This document shows positions 1-10,139 of a stretch of 32,405 nucleotides of DNA, in pieces. The notes under the pieces are model-generated. The model did not search any database, had not been told where the DNA came from, and was given only the letters and a program-made list of their open reading frames with translations. Position 1 is the stretch's first letter, and every line of letters starts with the position of its first letter. The stretch is from Opitutaceae bacterium (GTDB lineage: Bacteria > Verrucomicrobiota > Verrucomicrobiia > Opitutales > Opitutaceae), in the NCBI GenBank assembly GCA_025360455.1, contig JANYCF010000163.1:1-32405 (forward strand), in the 5' to 3' direction. A program made the translations under genes and the position numbers.

Positions 1-588
1 GGCAGCATGAGTTCCAACCAGTCCGGCGAAGGCGAGATCCGCAAAGCCCTCATCGAAGCCGATCTCGTGGACTGCATGGTCGCTCTCCCCGGACAGCTTT
101 TCTACAGCACGCAGATTCCCGTCTGTTTATGGTTTTTGACCAAGGATAAAACAGGTAGGGCGAACCGTCCCGGTGAGCCGAAACGCCGCGACCGCCGCAA
201 ATCCACCCTCTTCATCGACGCGCGAAAAATGGGCACCCTCATCGACCGTGTCCACCGCGAGCTGACCGACGCCGACCTCAACAAGATCACATCCACCTAT
301 CACGCGTGGCGCGGTGATCCCAAAATCGTAAATCGTAAATCCGAAATCGTAAATTACGCGGACGTCGCCGGTTTTTGTAAGTCAGCGACGACGGCGGAGA
401 TTTCCGCTCACGGCCACGTCCTCACGCCCGGCCGCTACGTCGGCGCCGAGGAAGTCGAAGACGACGGTGACCCCTTCGAGGAAAAGATGCCGCGCCTCAT
501 CGCCGAACTGCACACCCAGTTCGCCGAGTCCGCGAAACTGGAGAAAGGCATCCAAGCAAACTTGAGGGGGCTAGGTTATGGCGGGTGA
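1..588 (+). CDS. hsdM: Type I restriction-modification system N6-adenine methyltransferase subunit HsdM, C-terminal part (5' end outside window)
   Basis: [50 protein letters not shown] and [25 protein letters not shown] are typical HsdM C-terminal motifs; frame is open to the window edge; overlaps hsdS by 11 nt. Confidence 0.95.
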   Translation, partial: GSMSSNQSGEGEIRKALIEADLVDCMVALPGQLFYSTQIPVCLWFLTKDKTGRANRPGEPKRRDRRKSTLFIDARKMGTLIDRVHRELTDADLNKITSTYHAWRGDPKIVNRKSEIVNYADVAGFCKSATTAEISAHGHVLTPGRYVGAEEVEDDGDPFEEKMPRLIAELHTQFAESAKLEKGIQANLRGLGYGG

Positions 589-1906
589 ATGGGAAACAAC
601 GCTCCTTCGTGACTTGCTGGTCACGACGAAGGATGGCGACTGGGGAAAAGAAAATCCGGAAGACGGCTACGTACCTTATCACATCATTCGCGGCACAGAT
701 TTTCCGGACGTCCGCGTTGGCGACTTGTCATCAGTTCCGCAGCGCTATCTGGCGGAACACACGGTGAAGCGCCGCACGCTCGAACCGGACGACATTCTCA
801 TCGAGACCGCAGGCGGAACCCGAGACCGACCGACTGGCCGTACATTACTCATCACCGAAAAGGTTCTCTCGCGTTTTCGTGGCCCCGTTACATGCGCCAG
901 TTTCGCCCGCTTCCTCCGCATAGACCGAAAGCAAGCCGACCCGCGTTTCGTTTTTTGGTATCTCCAGCACCTTTACGACAAGGGTGAGATGTCGCAGCAC
1001 CAAGTGCAGCACACGGGAGTCGCCCGTTTTCAATACACGCGCTTCGCAGAGACTCAGAACGTCCCGCTCCCATCCCTCGCCGAGCAAAAAGTCATCGCAG
1101 CGGTGCTTGGAGCGCTGGACGACAAGATCGAGTTGAATCGGCGGATGAACACGACGCTGGAGGCAATGGCACGGGCGCTGTTCCAGAGCTGGTTTGTGGA
1201 TTTCGATCCCGTCCGCGCCAAACTCGACGGCCGTAAACCCACCGACCTCGACCCCGCTACAGCCGCCCTCTTTCCCGACTCCTTCCAAGACTCGCGACTC
1301 GGGCATATCCCGACCGATTGGGACGTGCTTCCACTCTATGATACAGCACGGTGGGTAAATGGAGCAGCATTCAAAAACGAAGACTTCTGCGCCGCAGGCG
1401 AAGGTCTTCCCGTCATTAAGATTAGTGAGCTAAAATCCGGAATTAGTATTCAAACAAAATGGTGCCAACGCGACGCCGACGCTGACAAAATAATCGACAC
1501 GGGAGACTTGGTATATTCGTGGTCAGGCAGCCCGGATACATCTCTCGAAGCGTTCCTTTGGAGTGGTGGCCGCGGATTGCTCAATCAGCACATCTTCAAG
1601 GTGATTTCAGCGACGGCGGCAGAAAAACGCTTCGTCTATTACCTCCTCCAATACCTGCGCCCGGTGCTCGTGGAGACGGCGAGGAACAAACAGACCACTG
1701 GCCTCGGTCACGTGACGATTGCCGACATGAAACGCTTGTTGGTCTGTATGCCAAACAAAGCAGTGCTTGCCGCATTCGACAGGAACGTCGCCCCCATCTT
1801 CGACAAGGCCTTCACCAACACGCTCGAATCCCGCACCCTCGCCTCCCTGCGCGACACGCTGCTGCCGAAGCTGCTGAGCGGGGAGTTGAGCGTGCCTGCC
1901 GCCTAA
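578..1906 (+). CDS. hsdS: Type I restriction-modification system specificity subunit HsdS, two target-recognition domains
   Basis: [56 protein letters not shown] central conserved region; second TRD begins near [10 protein letters not shown]; overlaps hsdM. Confidence 0.95.
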   Translation: MAGEWETTLLRDLLVTTKDGDWGKENPEDGYVPYHIIRGTDFPDVRVGDLSSVPQRYLAEHTVKRRTLEPDDILIETAGGTRDRPTGRTLLITEKVLSRFRGPVTCASFARFLRIDRKQADPRFVFWYLQHLYDKGEMSQHQVQHTGVARFQYTRFAETQNVPLPSLAEQKVIAAVLGALDDKIELNRRMNTTLEAMARALFQSWFVDFDPVRAKLDGRKPTDLDPATAALFPDSFQDSRLGHIPTDWDVLPLYDTARWVNGAAFKNEDFCAAGEGLPVIKISELKSGISIQTKWCQRDADADKIIDTGDLVYSWSGSPDTSLEAFLWSGGRGLLNQHIFKVISATAAEKRFVYYLLQYLRPVLVETARNKQTTGLGHVTIADMKRLLVCMPNKAVLAAFDRNVAPIFDKAFTNTLESRTLASLRDTLLPKLLSGELSVPAA

Positions 1907-1909
1907 CCG

Positions 1910-2712
1910 ATGGATGTTCTTCAGCTCAACGCCGTGCGCTTTATCCAACCGATGAAAGTCGGGCGGACCGGGCCCTTGCTGCTCGGCTGCGAAGATGCAA
2001 AGAACGGCGGTCACGAGGTCGTGATTAAGCTGCGTGGTCGGGAGATGACCCCGAAGTCGCAACTCGCCGAGCTCATCGCGGCCCAACTCGCCGGTGATCT
2101 GGGACTAGATATTCCCACACCGGCCGTCGTTGACGTGCCGGCAGAACTTGCCGCGATCATATCAGACCCGGTGGTGGCTGCGGCAGTGAAGGCGAGCCCG
2201 GGGCCCAATTTCGGTTCACTGCATCTCGGGACCAGTTTCACGATCTGGCCCAATGGCCGCACCCCCATCGGGCCCATGCGCGATCAGGCGGCGCTCATCT
2301 TCGCCTTCGATGCCTTGGTGCAGAATCCTGACCGGCGCACCATCAATCCCAATCTTTGGGCACGCTCCGACACGATCGGGGTGTTCGACCACGAACAGGC
2401 GTTCGCTTTTCTCTACACCACAATCTTGGGGGACCCGCCGAAACCGTGGGTCGCGGCCAACCAAATTATGGGCTTCCGCTTCCTTGAGCAACATGTGTTC
2501 TATCCCGCGTTGCGCGGAGGCACGGTTGACCTTGTAGGGTTCGAAGATCGGCTCAAAAACTGACCAAGAGCCGGATTGAAGGCTATTTCGAAGCCGTGCC
2601 TAAAGAGTGGCGTAGCGGCCACGATCTGTGCGAGAAGATAGCTGCTTATCTCGACGAAGCCCGCAAGGAACGGACCAAGTTGATCTCATTTCTAAAACAT
2701 TTCCTACGATGA
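1910..2712 (+). CDS. HipA-like kinase-domain protein, apparently split by a -1 frameshift near 2555-2560 (first frame stops at 2563; continuation frame runs to the TGA at 2710-2712)
   Basis: HEVVIKLRG, QNPDRRTINPNLWARSDTIGVFDHEQAF resemble HipA-like kinase motifs; after the in-frame TGA the -1 frame reads LTKSRIEGYFEAVPKEWRSGHDLCEKIAAYLDEARKERTKLISFLKHFLR* and ends in an ATGA overlap with the next gene. Confidence 0.8.
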
Positions 2713-3557
2713 AAACCAACTACAGCTACGTCACTCTTCGCTATGTGCATGACGTTGTCACCGGCGAATTCGTCAATATCGGCGTGGTCATCTACGCTCC
2801 CGACCAACGCAGCTTAAAGGCACGGTTTACGACCTCGTATGAGCGCCTCAATGCGATCTTCCTCAAGATCGACCATAATCATTTCCGGGCGATGGTGCGC
2901 TATCTCGGCAACCGGTTTTCCGAGATGACAGATGAGCTGAGCAATTCATTGCAACTTATGCCGGTCACCGGGATCACCGAACTCGTGCGCAAGGTGCTGC
3001 CACCGGACGACAGTTCACTCCAGTGGTCTGAAGCTGGCGGCGGCATAACCTCCAATGTGGAGCAAGCGATGAAAGAACTTTATGCAAGACTGGTAGAACG
3101 TTACGAACGGACATCAGAACTGCAAAGTCGCTCTGACGATGATATTGCCCGTCCATTCAAGGCAAAGCTGGACCGAAAGATGGTCGGGCCAAAAGTCGCT
3201 GAAAAACAAATCGCCGCCAAGGACTACGACTACCGGTTCCAATTCGCTTGGAAAAACTCGATCTGGCACCTCTACGAACCCGTGTCTTTCGATCTGGTAG
3301 ATCCGAACAGCATTGTGGAAAAAGCCAATAAATGGCTGGGCCGCGGCATCGCGCTGCAGGACGCCAGTGAGAAATTTAAACTCTATTTTCTCCTGGGTGA
3401 GCCGAAGTTGCCGGCAACACGCAAGGCCTTTGATCATGCCCAGCATCTCCTGCAAAAAATCCCGGGCAAAATGGAGTTGGTGCGCGAAAATGAACTGGAG
3501 GATTTTACGGAGAAAGTAGCGGAAGATATCGCAAAGCACGACCGGTTGCAGTCCTGA
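2709..3557 (+). CDS. DUF3037-like domain protein (start moved from 2628 to ATG at 2709)
   Basis: MKTNYSYVTLRYVHDVVTGEFVNIGVVIYAPD matches the DUF3037 N-terminal pattern (RYV.D...GEFVNIGVV); ATGA overlap with the upstream -1 frame supports the start. Confidence 0.8.
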   Translation: MKTNYSYVTLRYVHDVVTGEFVNIGVVIYAPDQRSLKARFTTSYERLNAIFLKIDHNHFRAMVRYLGNRFSEMTDELSNSLQLMPVTGITELVRKVLPPDDSSLQWSEAGGGITSNVEQAMKELYARLVERYERTSELQSRSDDDIARPFKAKLDRKMVGPKVAEKQIAAKDYDYRFQFAWKNSIWHLYEPVSFDLVDPNSIVEKANKWLGRGIALQDASEKFKLYFLLGEPKLPATRKAFDHAQHLLQKIPGKMELVRENELEDFTEKVAEDIAKHDRLQS

Positions 3558-3607
3558 CGGTGAGCCTCAAAGCCGGCGTATTTGAATCAACGGCCGTATT
3601 TTTTATT

Positions 3608-4921
3608 ATGGCGACCCAACGCGCACTTTCTGAACTCACCCGGGAGGAACTGCATGATCTCATCTGGTCCCTGCCGGCGACAAAACTTGCGGCAGACTTT
3701 GGCGTCTCCGATGTGGCGGTCGCCAAACGCTGTCGAAAGCTGAATGTGCCCCGGCCCGCGCGCGGCTACTGGGCCAAGATCGAAGCCGGACATAAACCGA
3801 AAAAACCGCCGCTGCCGGCCTCTCCGGCGGACGCGTTTGCCGAGCAAGTTTTGCAGCCCATCGCATCCAGCATCGCCCTGCCGGCAGAGACCGAAATCCT
3901 GCATCCCGTGGCAGTGCAATTTCTCGCGGCCATCAAATCATCGGCGTTGAGCCATGATAAGCAGCGCGTGCATCTGAAGGAACCGGAGTTCCCCGAAGCC
4001 GATATTTCCAAAGCCCAGGCACCGCGCGCCGCCGGGGTCTTGCAGACCCTGTTCACTCTGGTCGAGTCGCGCGGCATCCCGTTCCGGAAGAACCAGGGCA
4101 AATACGACGGCGGCTACTTCCGAAAGGGAAATGATCGTCTTCATTTCAAGATCGAAGAGGAACTGATCGACAAGCCGGCGAGTCCCGGTCGCCGGAGAAA
4201 CCATTACTCCAACTGGCAGCAGCAGGAGAACAAAGTGGCGGGCGGGCGCCTGACGTTTTCGGTCAATCCCGAAAACTATGGGAAACAGCAGGAGAAGCGC
4301 TGGAGCGAGAGCGAGAAAATGCCCCTCGAAGCCATCGTTGCCGCGATGGCGAAGGAGATTTGCCGTCACTTCATGGAATTGCAGAAGAGGCATGCCGCTG
4401 AGGTGATCGAACGCGAGAAGCAGCGGGTCGAGGCGGAGATTCGCTGGAAAAAACATCAGGAAGAGGAGGCCATTCGCATTGAGCAGGAGAAGAAGCGCAA
4501 GCATGCCGCGGCGCTGGAGGCGGTCGCACGAAATCGGGAGGAGGATCTGCTGAAAGCCGCCGAGTGGTGGCGGCTTCACCGTGGCATCGACGACTTCATC
4601 GCTGACTGCGAACGCCGCTGGCGTGCCGCCCAATCCGGTGAATTGTCGCCCGAGCAACAGGCGTGGCTCGCTTGGGCGCGCGAGGTGGCAACGGGGGTGT
4701 CCCCGTTAGCGACCGGCTATCCCGATCCCGCTAAAGACGGCGTTTTCGATCCGGCGACCGTTCCGTTCGGTGGCCCCTATCCGGAGCAGCGCAAGTTTCC
4801 CCAACCACCGACCATGCCGGCGATACCCGCGCCGGTGGTGGTGAAGCAGGGCTACGGCGAGCCAAGCCATCAGCCCGCATCCAACCCGTATCCGTTCTGG
4901 TTAAAATATCAGCGGAGATAG
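3608..4921 (+). CDS. HTH-like N-terminal plus coiled-coil protein of unknown function (start moved to ATG 3608)
   Basis: LTREELHDLIWSLPATKLAADFGVSDVAVAKRCRKLNVPRPARGYWAKIEAGHKPKKPPLP looks like a helix-turn-helix region; charged helical stretch around EKQRVEAEIRWKKHQEEEAIRIEQEKKRKHAAALEAVAR. Confidence 0.75.
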   Translation: MATQRALSELTREELHDLIWSLPATKLAADFGVSDVAVAKRCRKLNVPRPARGYWAKIEAGHKPKKPPLPASPADAFAEQVLQPIASSIALPAETEILHPVAVQFLAAIKSSALSHDKQRVHLKEPEFPEADISKAQAPRAAGVLQTLFTLVESRGIPFRKNQGKYDGGYFRKGNDRLHFKIEEELIDKPASPGRRRNHYSNWQQQENKVAGGRLTFSVNPENYGKQQEKRWSESEKMPLEAIVAAMAKEICRHFMELQKRHAAEVIEREKQRVEAEIRWKKHQEEEAIRIEQEKKRKHAAALEAVARNREEDLLKAAEWWRLHRGIDDFIADCERRWRAAQSGELSPEQQAWLAWAREVATGVSPLATGYPDPAKDGVFDPATVPFGGPYPEQRKFPQPPTMPAIPAPVVVKQGYGEPSHQPASNPYPFWLKYQRR

Positions 4922-4985
4922 TACTACCCCACGATCCCTCTCGCGCATGACACCATTCCATACCAGCATGGTGGAAATTTGAATC

Positions 4986-5651
4986 ATGGCTGATCGATTC
5001 CTCTATATCTTTCTCGATGAAGCCGGAAATCTTGATTTCTCAAAAACCGGCACGAAGTTCTTTCTGCTGGGCGCGATCACCAAAGAGCGGCCGTTTCACG
5101 CCTACAAGGAGCTGACGGAACTGAAATACGATCTCACGGAATTGGGCACCGAGCTGGAATATTTTCATGCCTCAGAAAATGCGCAGCCAGTGCGCAATCG
5201 GATGTTTGATATTATCTGCCGCAATTTAGCCGGAGTGCGGATCGATGCTCTGGTCGTTGAGAAGCGTAAGACGGGGCCGGCTCTTCAAACCGAGGAGAAG
5301 TTTTACGCCCGGATGCTCGGCTATCTGCTTAAGTATATTCTGAATCAACACGACCTCGGGCAATTCAAGGAGGTACTGGTCTTCACCGATAGCATCCCCA
5401 TTCAGAAAAAACGATCCACCATCGAAAAGGCGATCAAGACAACTTTGGCAGAACTACTGCCCGCCACAGCAAAGTACTGGCTACTGCATCACTGTTCCAA
5501 ATCAAACCTAGACCTGCAAATTGCCGACTACTGCACCTGGGCCATCTACCGCAAATGGAACATGGGCGACGCCAGATCCTATGAGCATATCAAACCGGCC
5601 GTGACGTCTGAGTTCGACATCTTTCGCTCCGGTACAATTCTCTATTACTGA
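4986..5651 (+). CDS. DUF3800 domain-containing protein
   Basis: N-terminal FLYIFLDEAGNLDFS, FLLGAI and C-terminal LQIADYCTWAIYRK typical of DUF3800. Confidence 0.85.
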   Translation: MADRFLYIFLDEAGNLDFSKTGTKFFLLGAITKERPFHAYKELTELKYDLTELGTELEYFHASENAQPVRNRMFDIICRNLAGVRIDALVVEKRKTGPALQTEEKFYARMLGYLLKYILNQHDLGQFKEVLVFTDSIPIQKKRSTIEKAIKTTLAELLPATAKYWLLHHCSKSNLDLQIADYCTWAIYRKWNMGDARSYEHIKPAVTSEFDIFRSGTILYY

Positions 5652-5673
5652 TGCGCCGGACCTCAAAAAGCGA

Positions 5674-5726
5674 CCACCCCGGCTACTCTTGCGAGAGAAC
5701 CCATTGGGTTCTTATTACCGGGGTGG
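5674..5726. repeat. Nested inverted repeat between the DUF3800 gene and hsdR
   Basis: Outer arms ccaccccgg (5674-5682)/ccggggtgg (5718-5726), inner arms agaaccc (5696-5702)/gggttct (5706-5712), all perfect. Confidence 0.8.
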
Positions 5727-5852
5727 AACCTTTAAATTGGTCAGAAACCGCGTTTGCAACGGTCTCAGTAGCTTTATTCACATAAGTGAATTGGCTGTGA
5801 AACACATCGACCCAATCCTCATAAAAGTAAAGAGTTTCGTTTCCACCGCCTC

Positions 5853-8800
5853 ATGAGCCTCAATGAATCCATAGTCGAAGCAGCCGCCTTGGAATGGTTT
5901 GGTGAGCTGGGCTACGCCATCGGCCATGGACCGCACATGGCGCCCGGTGAACCGGCGGCGGAGCGGGATGGATTTGGCGACGTGGTATTGGTGGGGCGTT
6001 TGCACGAGGCGATCCGGCGGATGAACCCGGCCATTCCCGAGGACGCACGGGAAGAGGCTTTGCGCAAGGTGCTGCGGGTCGGGACTCCTTCGCTTACGCA
6101 AACGAACCGCGCTTTTTACCGGATGTTGCGTGATGGCGTGCCGGTAGAGTATCCACGGCCAGACGGCAGCATTGCGGGCGATGATGTGCGGTTGGTGAAT
6201 TTTGATGATGTACAGGCGAACGACTGGTTGGCGGTGAATCAGTTCACGGTGATCGAAGGGCAACACAATCGCCGGCCGGACATCATAATTTTCGTCAATG
6301 GGCTGCCGCTCGGCCTGATTGAGCTGAAAAACGCAGCGGATGAGGACGCGGATATATGGGCTGCTTACCGACAACTTCAAACTTACAAGTTCGAGATCGG
6401 TTCGCTTTTGAATTACAATGCGGCGCTGGTGGTGAGTGATGGCTTGCAGGCGCGCATTGGCTCTCTCACGGCCAACCAGGAGTGGTTCAAGGTCTGGCGC
6501 ACGATCGAGGGTGATGGTGATGCGCCGAAGAATGCCTTGGAGCTGGAGGTGCTGGTGCGCGGCGTGTTCGATCGGCAATGCTTCCTCGACCTGTTGCAGC
6601 ATTTCATCGTCTTCGAGGAAGATCCTGATTCGGGCGCGCTGCACAAGATCATCGCGGGCTACCATCAGTTCCATGCGGTGAATGCAGCGGTGGAGGAAAC
6701 GGTGCGTGCCAGCGGGATGGATATCGATTGGCAGAAGCCGGGTGAGGGTGAACAAGGCACTTATTGGGCTGGTCGGATGCACGGTGGCAAACCGGGTGAT
6801 CGGCGGGCCGGCGTGGTCTGGCACACGCAAGGCAGTGGAAAAAGTTTCTCGATGCTCTTCTATGCCGCCCGTGTGGTGCGGCATCCGGCAATGCAGAACC
6901 CGACGCTGGTGGTGCTGACGGATCGCAACGATCTCGACGACCAGCTCTTCGGCCAGTTCCAGCGCTGCCACGATATTCTCGGTCAGACACCGGTGCAGGC
7001 CAGTGGGCGCGAGCATTTGCGGGAGCTGCTGAATCGGGCGAGCGGCGGCGTGGTGTTCACGACCATTCACAAGTTCGCGGCGGAAAAGGGCGAGGAGATT
7101 CCCGAGCTGAGCGCACGGCAAAATATCGTCGTGATCGCGGATGAAGCGCACCGCAGCCAGTATGGATTTGGCGGCAAAGTAAATGAGAAGACCGGCGAGA
7201 TGTCCTACGGTTTCGCCAGCAACCTGCGCGATGCCTTGCCGAACGCGTCATTCATCGGTTTCACCGGCACACCCATCGAAAAGGCGGACGCGAACACGCG
7301 GGCGATCTTCGGTGATTACATTTCTATCTACGACATCCAGCGCGCTGTCGCCGACAAGGCTACGGTGCCGATCTACTACGAGAGCCGAATTTCCAAGCTT
7401 AGTCTGAACGCCGCGGCTTTGCCCAAGATCGACGCCGAATTCGAGGAGATCACCGAAGGCGAGGAGATGACGAAGAAGGAGAAACTTAAAACCAAGTGGG
7501 CTGCGCTGGAGGCGCTCGTAGGCGATCCCAAACGCATCGCGCTCGTGGCCGCCGATCTGGTGACGCATTTTGAGAAACGCGTGGAGGCGATGGACGGCAA
7601 AGCGATGATCGTCTGTATGAGCCGTCGAATTTGCGTGGATCTCTGCAATGCTCTTATCTCGCTGCGTCCCGACTGGGCCAGCGCCAAGGACGACGATTTT
7701 GAACTAGAAAAGGACAGGAGCTTTCTGGTGAAAGTGGTGATGACCGGTAGCGCCGACGACGGCCCAAACTGGCAGCCACACATCCGCAACAAAGACAAAC
7801 GTCGCAAACTGGCGAACCGTTTCAAGGACTCCAAAGATCCGTTCCGCATCGTGATCGTGCGCGACATGTGGCTGACCGGCTTCGACGCGCCCTGCCTGCA
7901 TACGATGTATGCCGACAAGCCTATGCAAGGCCACGGCCTCATGCAGGCGATCGCCCGCGTGAACCGTGTGTTCCGCGACAAACCCGGCGGACTGGTGGTG
8001 GATTACCTCGGCCTTGCCGACCAACTGAAGCAGGCACTCATCACTTACACCGAAAGCGGCGGCCAAGGGAATCCTACCCTCGATACCGCCCAGGCCATCG
8101 CCGTGATGCTGGAGAAACACGGGATCGTCTGCGATCTGATGCATAGTTTTAGTTGGGACAAGTGGACGACCGGTAAACCCACCGAGCGCCTTGCGCTCAT
8201 CCCCGCTGGACAAGAACATGTTCTCGCGCAGGAGAACGGCAAGAAACGCTTCGTGCAGGTGGTCACCGAGCTCACCCGCGCTTTCGCCCTCTGCGCCTCC
8301 AGTGATGACGCCACAGAAATCCGCGATGATGTGAGTTTCTTCCAAGCCATTCAGGCTGCCTTGAACAAGCAGACCACGAACACCAATAAGTCGCCCGAGC
8401 AAATCGATGCCGCCATCCGCCAGCTCGTATCCGGTGCAATCACAACCGATGGCAAGATCATCGACGTGTTCACCGCCGCCGGCTTACCGAAGCCGGACAT
8501 CAGTATTCTGTCCGATCAATTCCTCGCCGAAGTCCGCGGGCTCAAGCACAAGAACGTCGCGACAGAATTGCTCGAGAAGTTGCTCAGAAATGAACTCAAA
8601 GTTCGTTCGAAGCGCAACCTCGTCCAGGCACAGGTCTTTTCGGAGAAGCTCAAGCAAGCGCTCAATGCTTACCATAACCGCGCCATCTCCACGATGCAGG
8701 TGCTGGAGGAGTTGATCGCACTCGCCAAGGAAATGGACGCCGCCAGCAAACGTGGGCAGTATCTCGGCCTGACTGACGATGAAGTCGCCTTCTATGACGC

Positions 8801-9053
8801 GCTCGCCGCCAACGAAAGTGCGGTCAAAGCAATGGGCGACGATAAACTAAAAGTCATCGCCGCGGAGCTAATCACCAAAGTCCGTCAAAGCGTGACGATC
8901 GACTGGACCCTCCGCGAAAGCGCCCGCGCCAAGATCAAGGTTATGGTAAAACGAATCCTGAACAAATACGGCTACCCACCCGACTTGCAGGAAGAAGCCG
9001 TGAAGACGGTGTTAGCCCAAGCGGAGCTCCTTTGTGCCGAGTGGGCCGTTTGA
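5853..9053 (+). CDS. hsdR: Type I restriction endonuclease subunit R (HsdR)
   Basis: [39 protein letters not shown] nuclease region, [18 protein letters not shown] Walker [17 protein letters not shown] box, [33 protein letters not shown]. Confidence 0.97.
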   Translation: MSLNESIVEAAALEWFGELGYAIGHGPHMAPGEPAAERDGFGDVVLVGRLHEAIRRMNPAIPEDAREEALRKVLRVGTPSLTQTNRAFYRMLRDGVPVEYPRPDGSIAGDDVRLVNFDDVQANDWLAVNQFTVIEGQHNRRPDIIIFVNGLPLGLIELKNAADEDADIWAAYRQLQTYKFEIGSLLNYNAALVVSDGLQARIGSLTANQEWFKVWRTIEGDGDAPKNALELEVLVRGVFDRQCFLDLLQHFIVFEEDPDSGALHKIIAGYHQFHAVNAAVEETVRASGMDIDWQKPGEGEQGTYWAGRMHGGKPGDRRAGVVWHTQGSGKSFSMLFYAARVVRHPAMQNPTLVVLTDRNDLDDQLFGQFQRCHDILGQTPVQASGREHLRELLNRASGGVVFTTIHKFAAEKGEEIPELSARQNIVVIADEAHRSQYGFGGKVNEKTGEMSYGFASNLRDALPNASFIGFTGTPIEKADANTRAIFGDYISIYDIQRAVADKATVPIYYESRISKLSLNAAALPKIDAEFEEITEGEEMTKKEKLKTKWAALEALVGDPKRIALVAADLVTHFEKRVEAMDGKAMIVCMSRRICVDLCNALISLRPDWASAKDDDFELEKDRSFLVKVVMTGSADDGPNWQPHIRNKDKRRKLANRFKDSKDPFRIVIVRDMWLTGFDAPCLHTMYADKPMQGHGLMQAIARVNRVFRDKPGGLVVDYLGLADQLKQALITYTESGGQGNPTLDTAQAIAVMLEKHGIVCDLMHSFSWDKWTTGKPTERLALIPAGQEHVLAQENGKKRFVQVVTELTRAFALCASSDDATEIRDDVSFFQAIQAALNKQTTNTNKSPEQIDAAIRQLVSGAITTDGKIIDVFTAAGLPKPDISILSDQFLAEVRGLKHKNVATELLEKLLRNELKVRSKRNLVQAQVFSEKLKQALNAYHNRAISTMQVLEELIALAKEMDAASKRGQYLGLTDDEVAFYDALAANESAVKAMGDDKLKVIAAELITKVRQSVTIDWTLRESARAKIKVMVKRILNKYGYPPDLQEEAVKTVLAQAELLCAEWAV

Positions 9054-9188
9054 TCTCCAAGTTGTTCACTGCACTTTTCGAAAATTTTTTCGGTTCTTCT
9101 CTCATTTCTTAGATCGACCAATCCCGCACCTCGCGCAGGAACGAACCTCACTCACTTTCCAGAAATAAATTCCCGTTCGTCCTCTTCT

Positions 9189-10139
9189 GTGTATTCCGTT
9201 ACTTCCGTGGTTACTCTCAATACTTACAAAATCGGCGTCGATGGCGGCGGCACCAAGACGGAGCTGATCCTCGTCGATGCCGCCGGCGAAATCGTCACGC
9301 GTCACCTTGCCGCCGGCTGCAATCCAAGCCAGACCGGTCCGGAAAGAGCGCGCACCATTCTCACCGAAGCGCTGACTGCTTTGCTGGCCCAATCTAAAAT
9401 CGATATTCAAAAATCGAAAATTACCACGACCGCGCTGTACATGGCTGGCAGTCCGCCATTCTGGGCGGAGGTCGCGGCCTCGTTAACCGATTTCGGCCAG
9501 GTCACCACTGCGCCCGATTCCGCTCCTGTGCTCGAGCTCGCCACGGCTGGAGCTCCGGGAATTGTCCTCCACGCGGGCACCGGCTCCTTCGTCATCACCC
9601 GCCGTGCGGACTTCACCATCCACTACACTGGCGGACTCGGTTGGAAGTTCGGCGATCCTGGCAGCGGCTACGATATTGGCCGACGCGCGCTTGCCTTGGC
9701 CTTGCTCGATATGCAGGCGAATCCACCGCTGTCCGACCACCGGCCTTCGCCCTTGGCCGAAGCGCTGGTGAATCATACGGGGTTGATGGATTACGCCACC
9801 AACTCGCGTTTCTTCTACACCGATTCTGAGGCCAACGCCAAAATCTCTTCGTTCGCTCCGCAGGTTCTCACTCTCGCGGAACAAGAATACGGCCCGGCCC
9901 AGCAAGTGCTGGCCGATTCGATCACCGATCTCGCCCGCTTGACCGACGGGGTGATCCACAAATATTTCCCCAAGACGACCGTGAAGCTCCCTTGCGGAGT
10001 GAGCGGCCGGATCTTGAACAGCGTCGCCGGCGCCTTTGCGCTGCGTTCCTTGGCCAGCAAACTCGACTGGCCCGTGGAGTTAAACTTCATCACCACGCCA
10101 CCCATCGAAGGCGTCCGCCGGCTATTGCTGAAACTGTAG
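9189..10139 (+). CDS. BadF/BadG/BcrA/BcrD-type ATPase family protein (N-acetylglucosamine kinase-like); exact start uncertain (GTG 9189 or GTG 9207)
   Basis: KIGVDGGGTKTELILVDAAGEIV phosphate-1 motif, GIVLHAGTGSFVITR, GGLGWKFGDPGSGYDIGRRAL. Confidence 0.88.
   Translation: MYSVTSVVTLNTYKIGVDGGGTKTELILVDAAGEIVTRHLAAGCNPSQTGPERARTILTEALTALLAQSKIDIQKSKITTTALYMAGSPPFWAEVAASLTDFGQVTTAPDSAPVLELATAGAPGIVLHAGTGSFVITRRADFTIHYTGGLGWKFGDPGSGYDIGRRALALALLDMQANPPLSDHRPSPLAEALVNHTGLMDYATNSRFFYTDSEANAKISSFAPQVLTLAEQEYGPAQQVLADSITDLARLTDGVIHKYFPKTTVKLPCGVSGRILNSVAGAFALRSLASKLDWPVELNFITTPPIEGVRRLLLKL

Noticed and set aside
2552-2563. Programmed -1 ribosomal frameshift at the HipA-like gene
   Set aside because: C_AAA_AAC is not a canonical slippery heptamer and I saw no obvious SD or stimulator; indel in the A-run is simpler, though not excluded
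5778-7151. 457-aa minus-strand ORF
   Set aside because: Antisense to well-supported hsdR; composition (His/Arg-rich) is typical of shadow ORFs in GC-rich DNA
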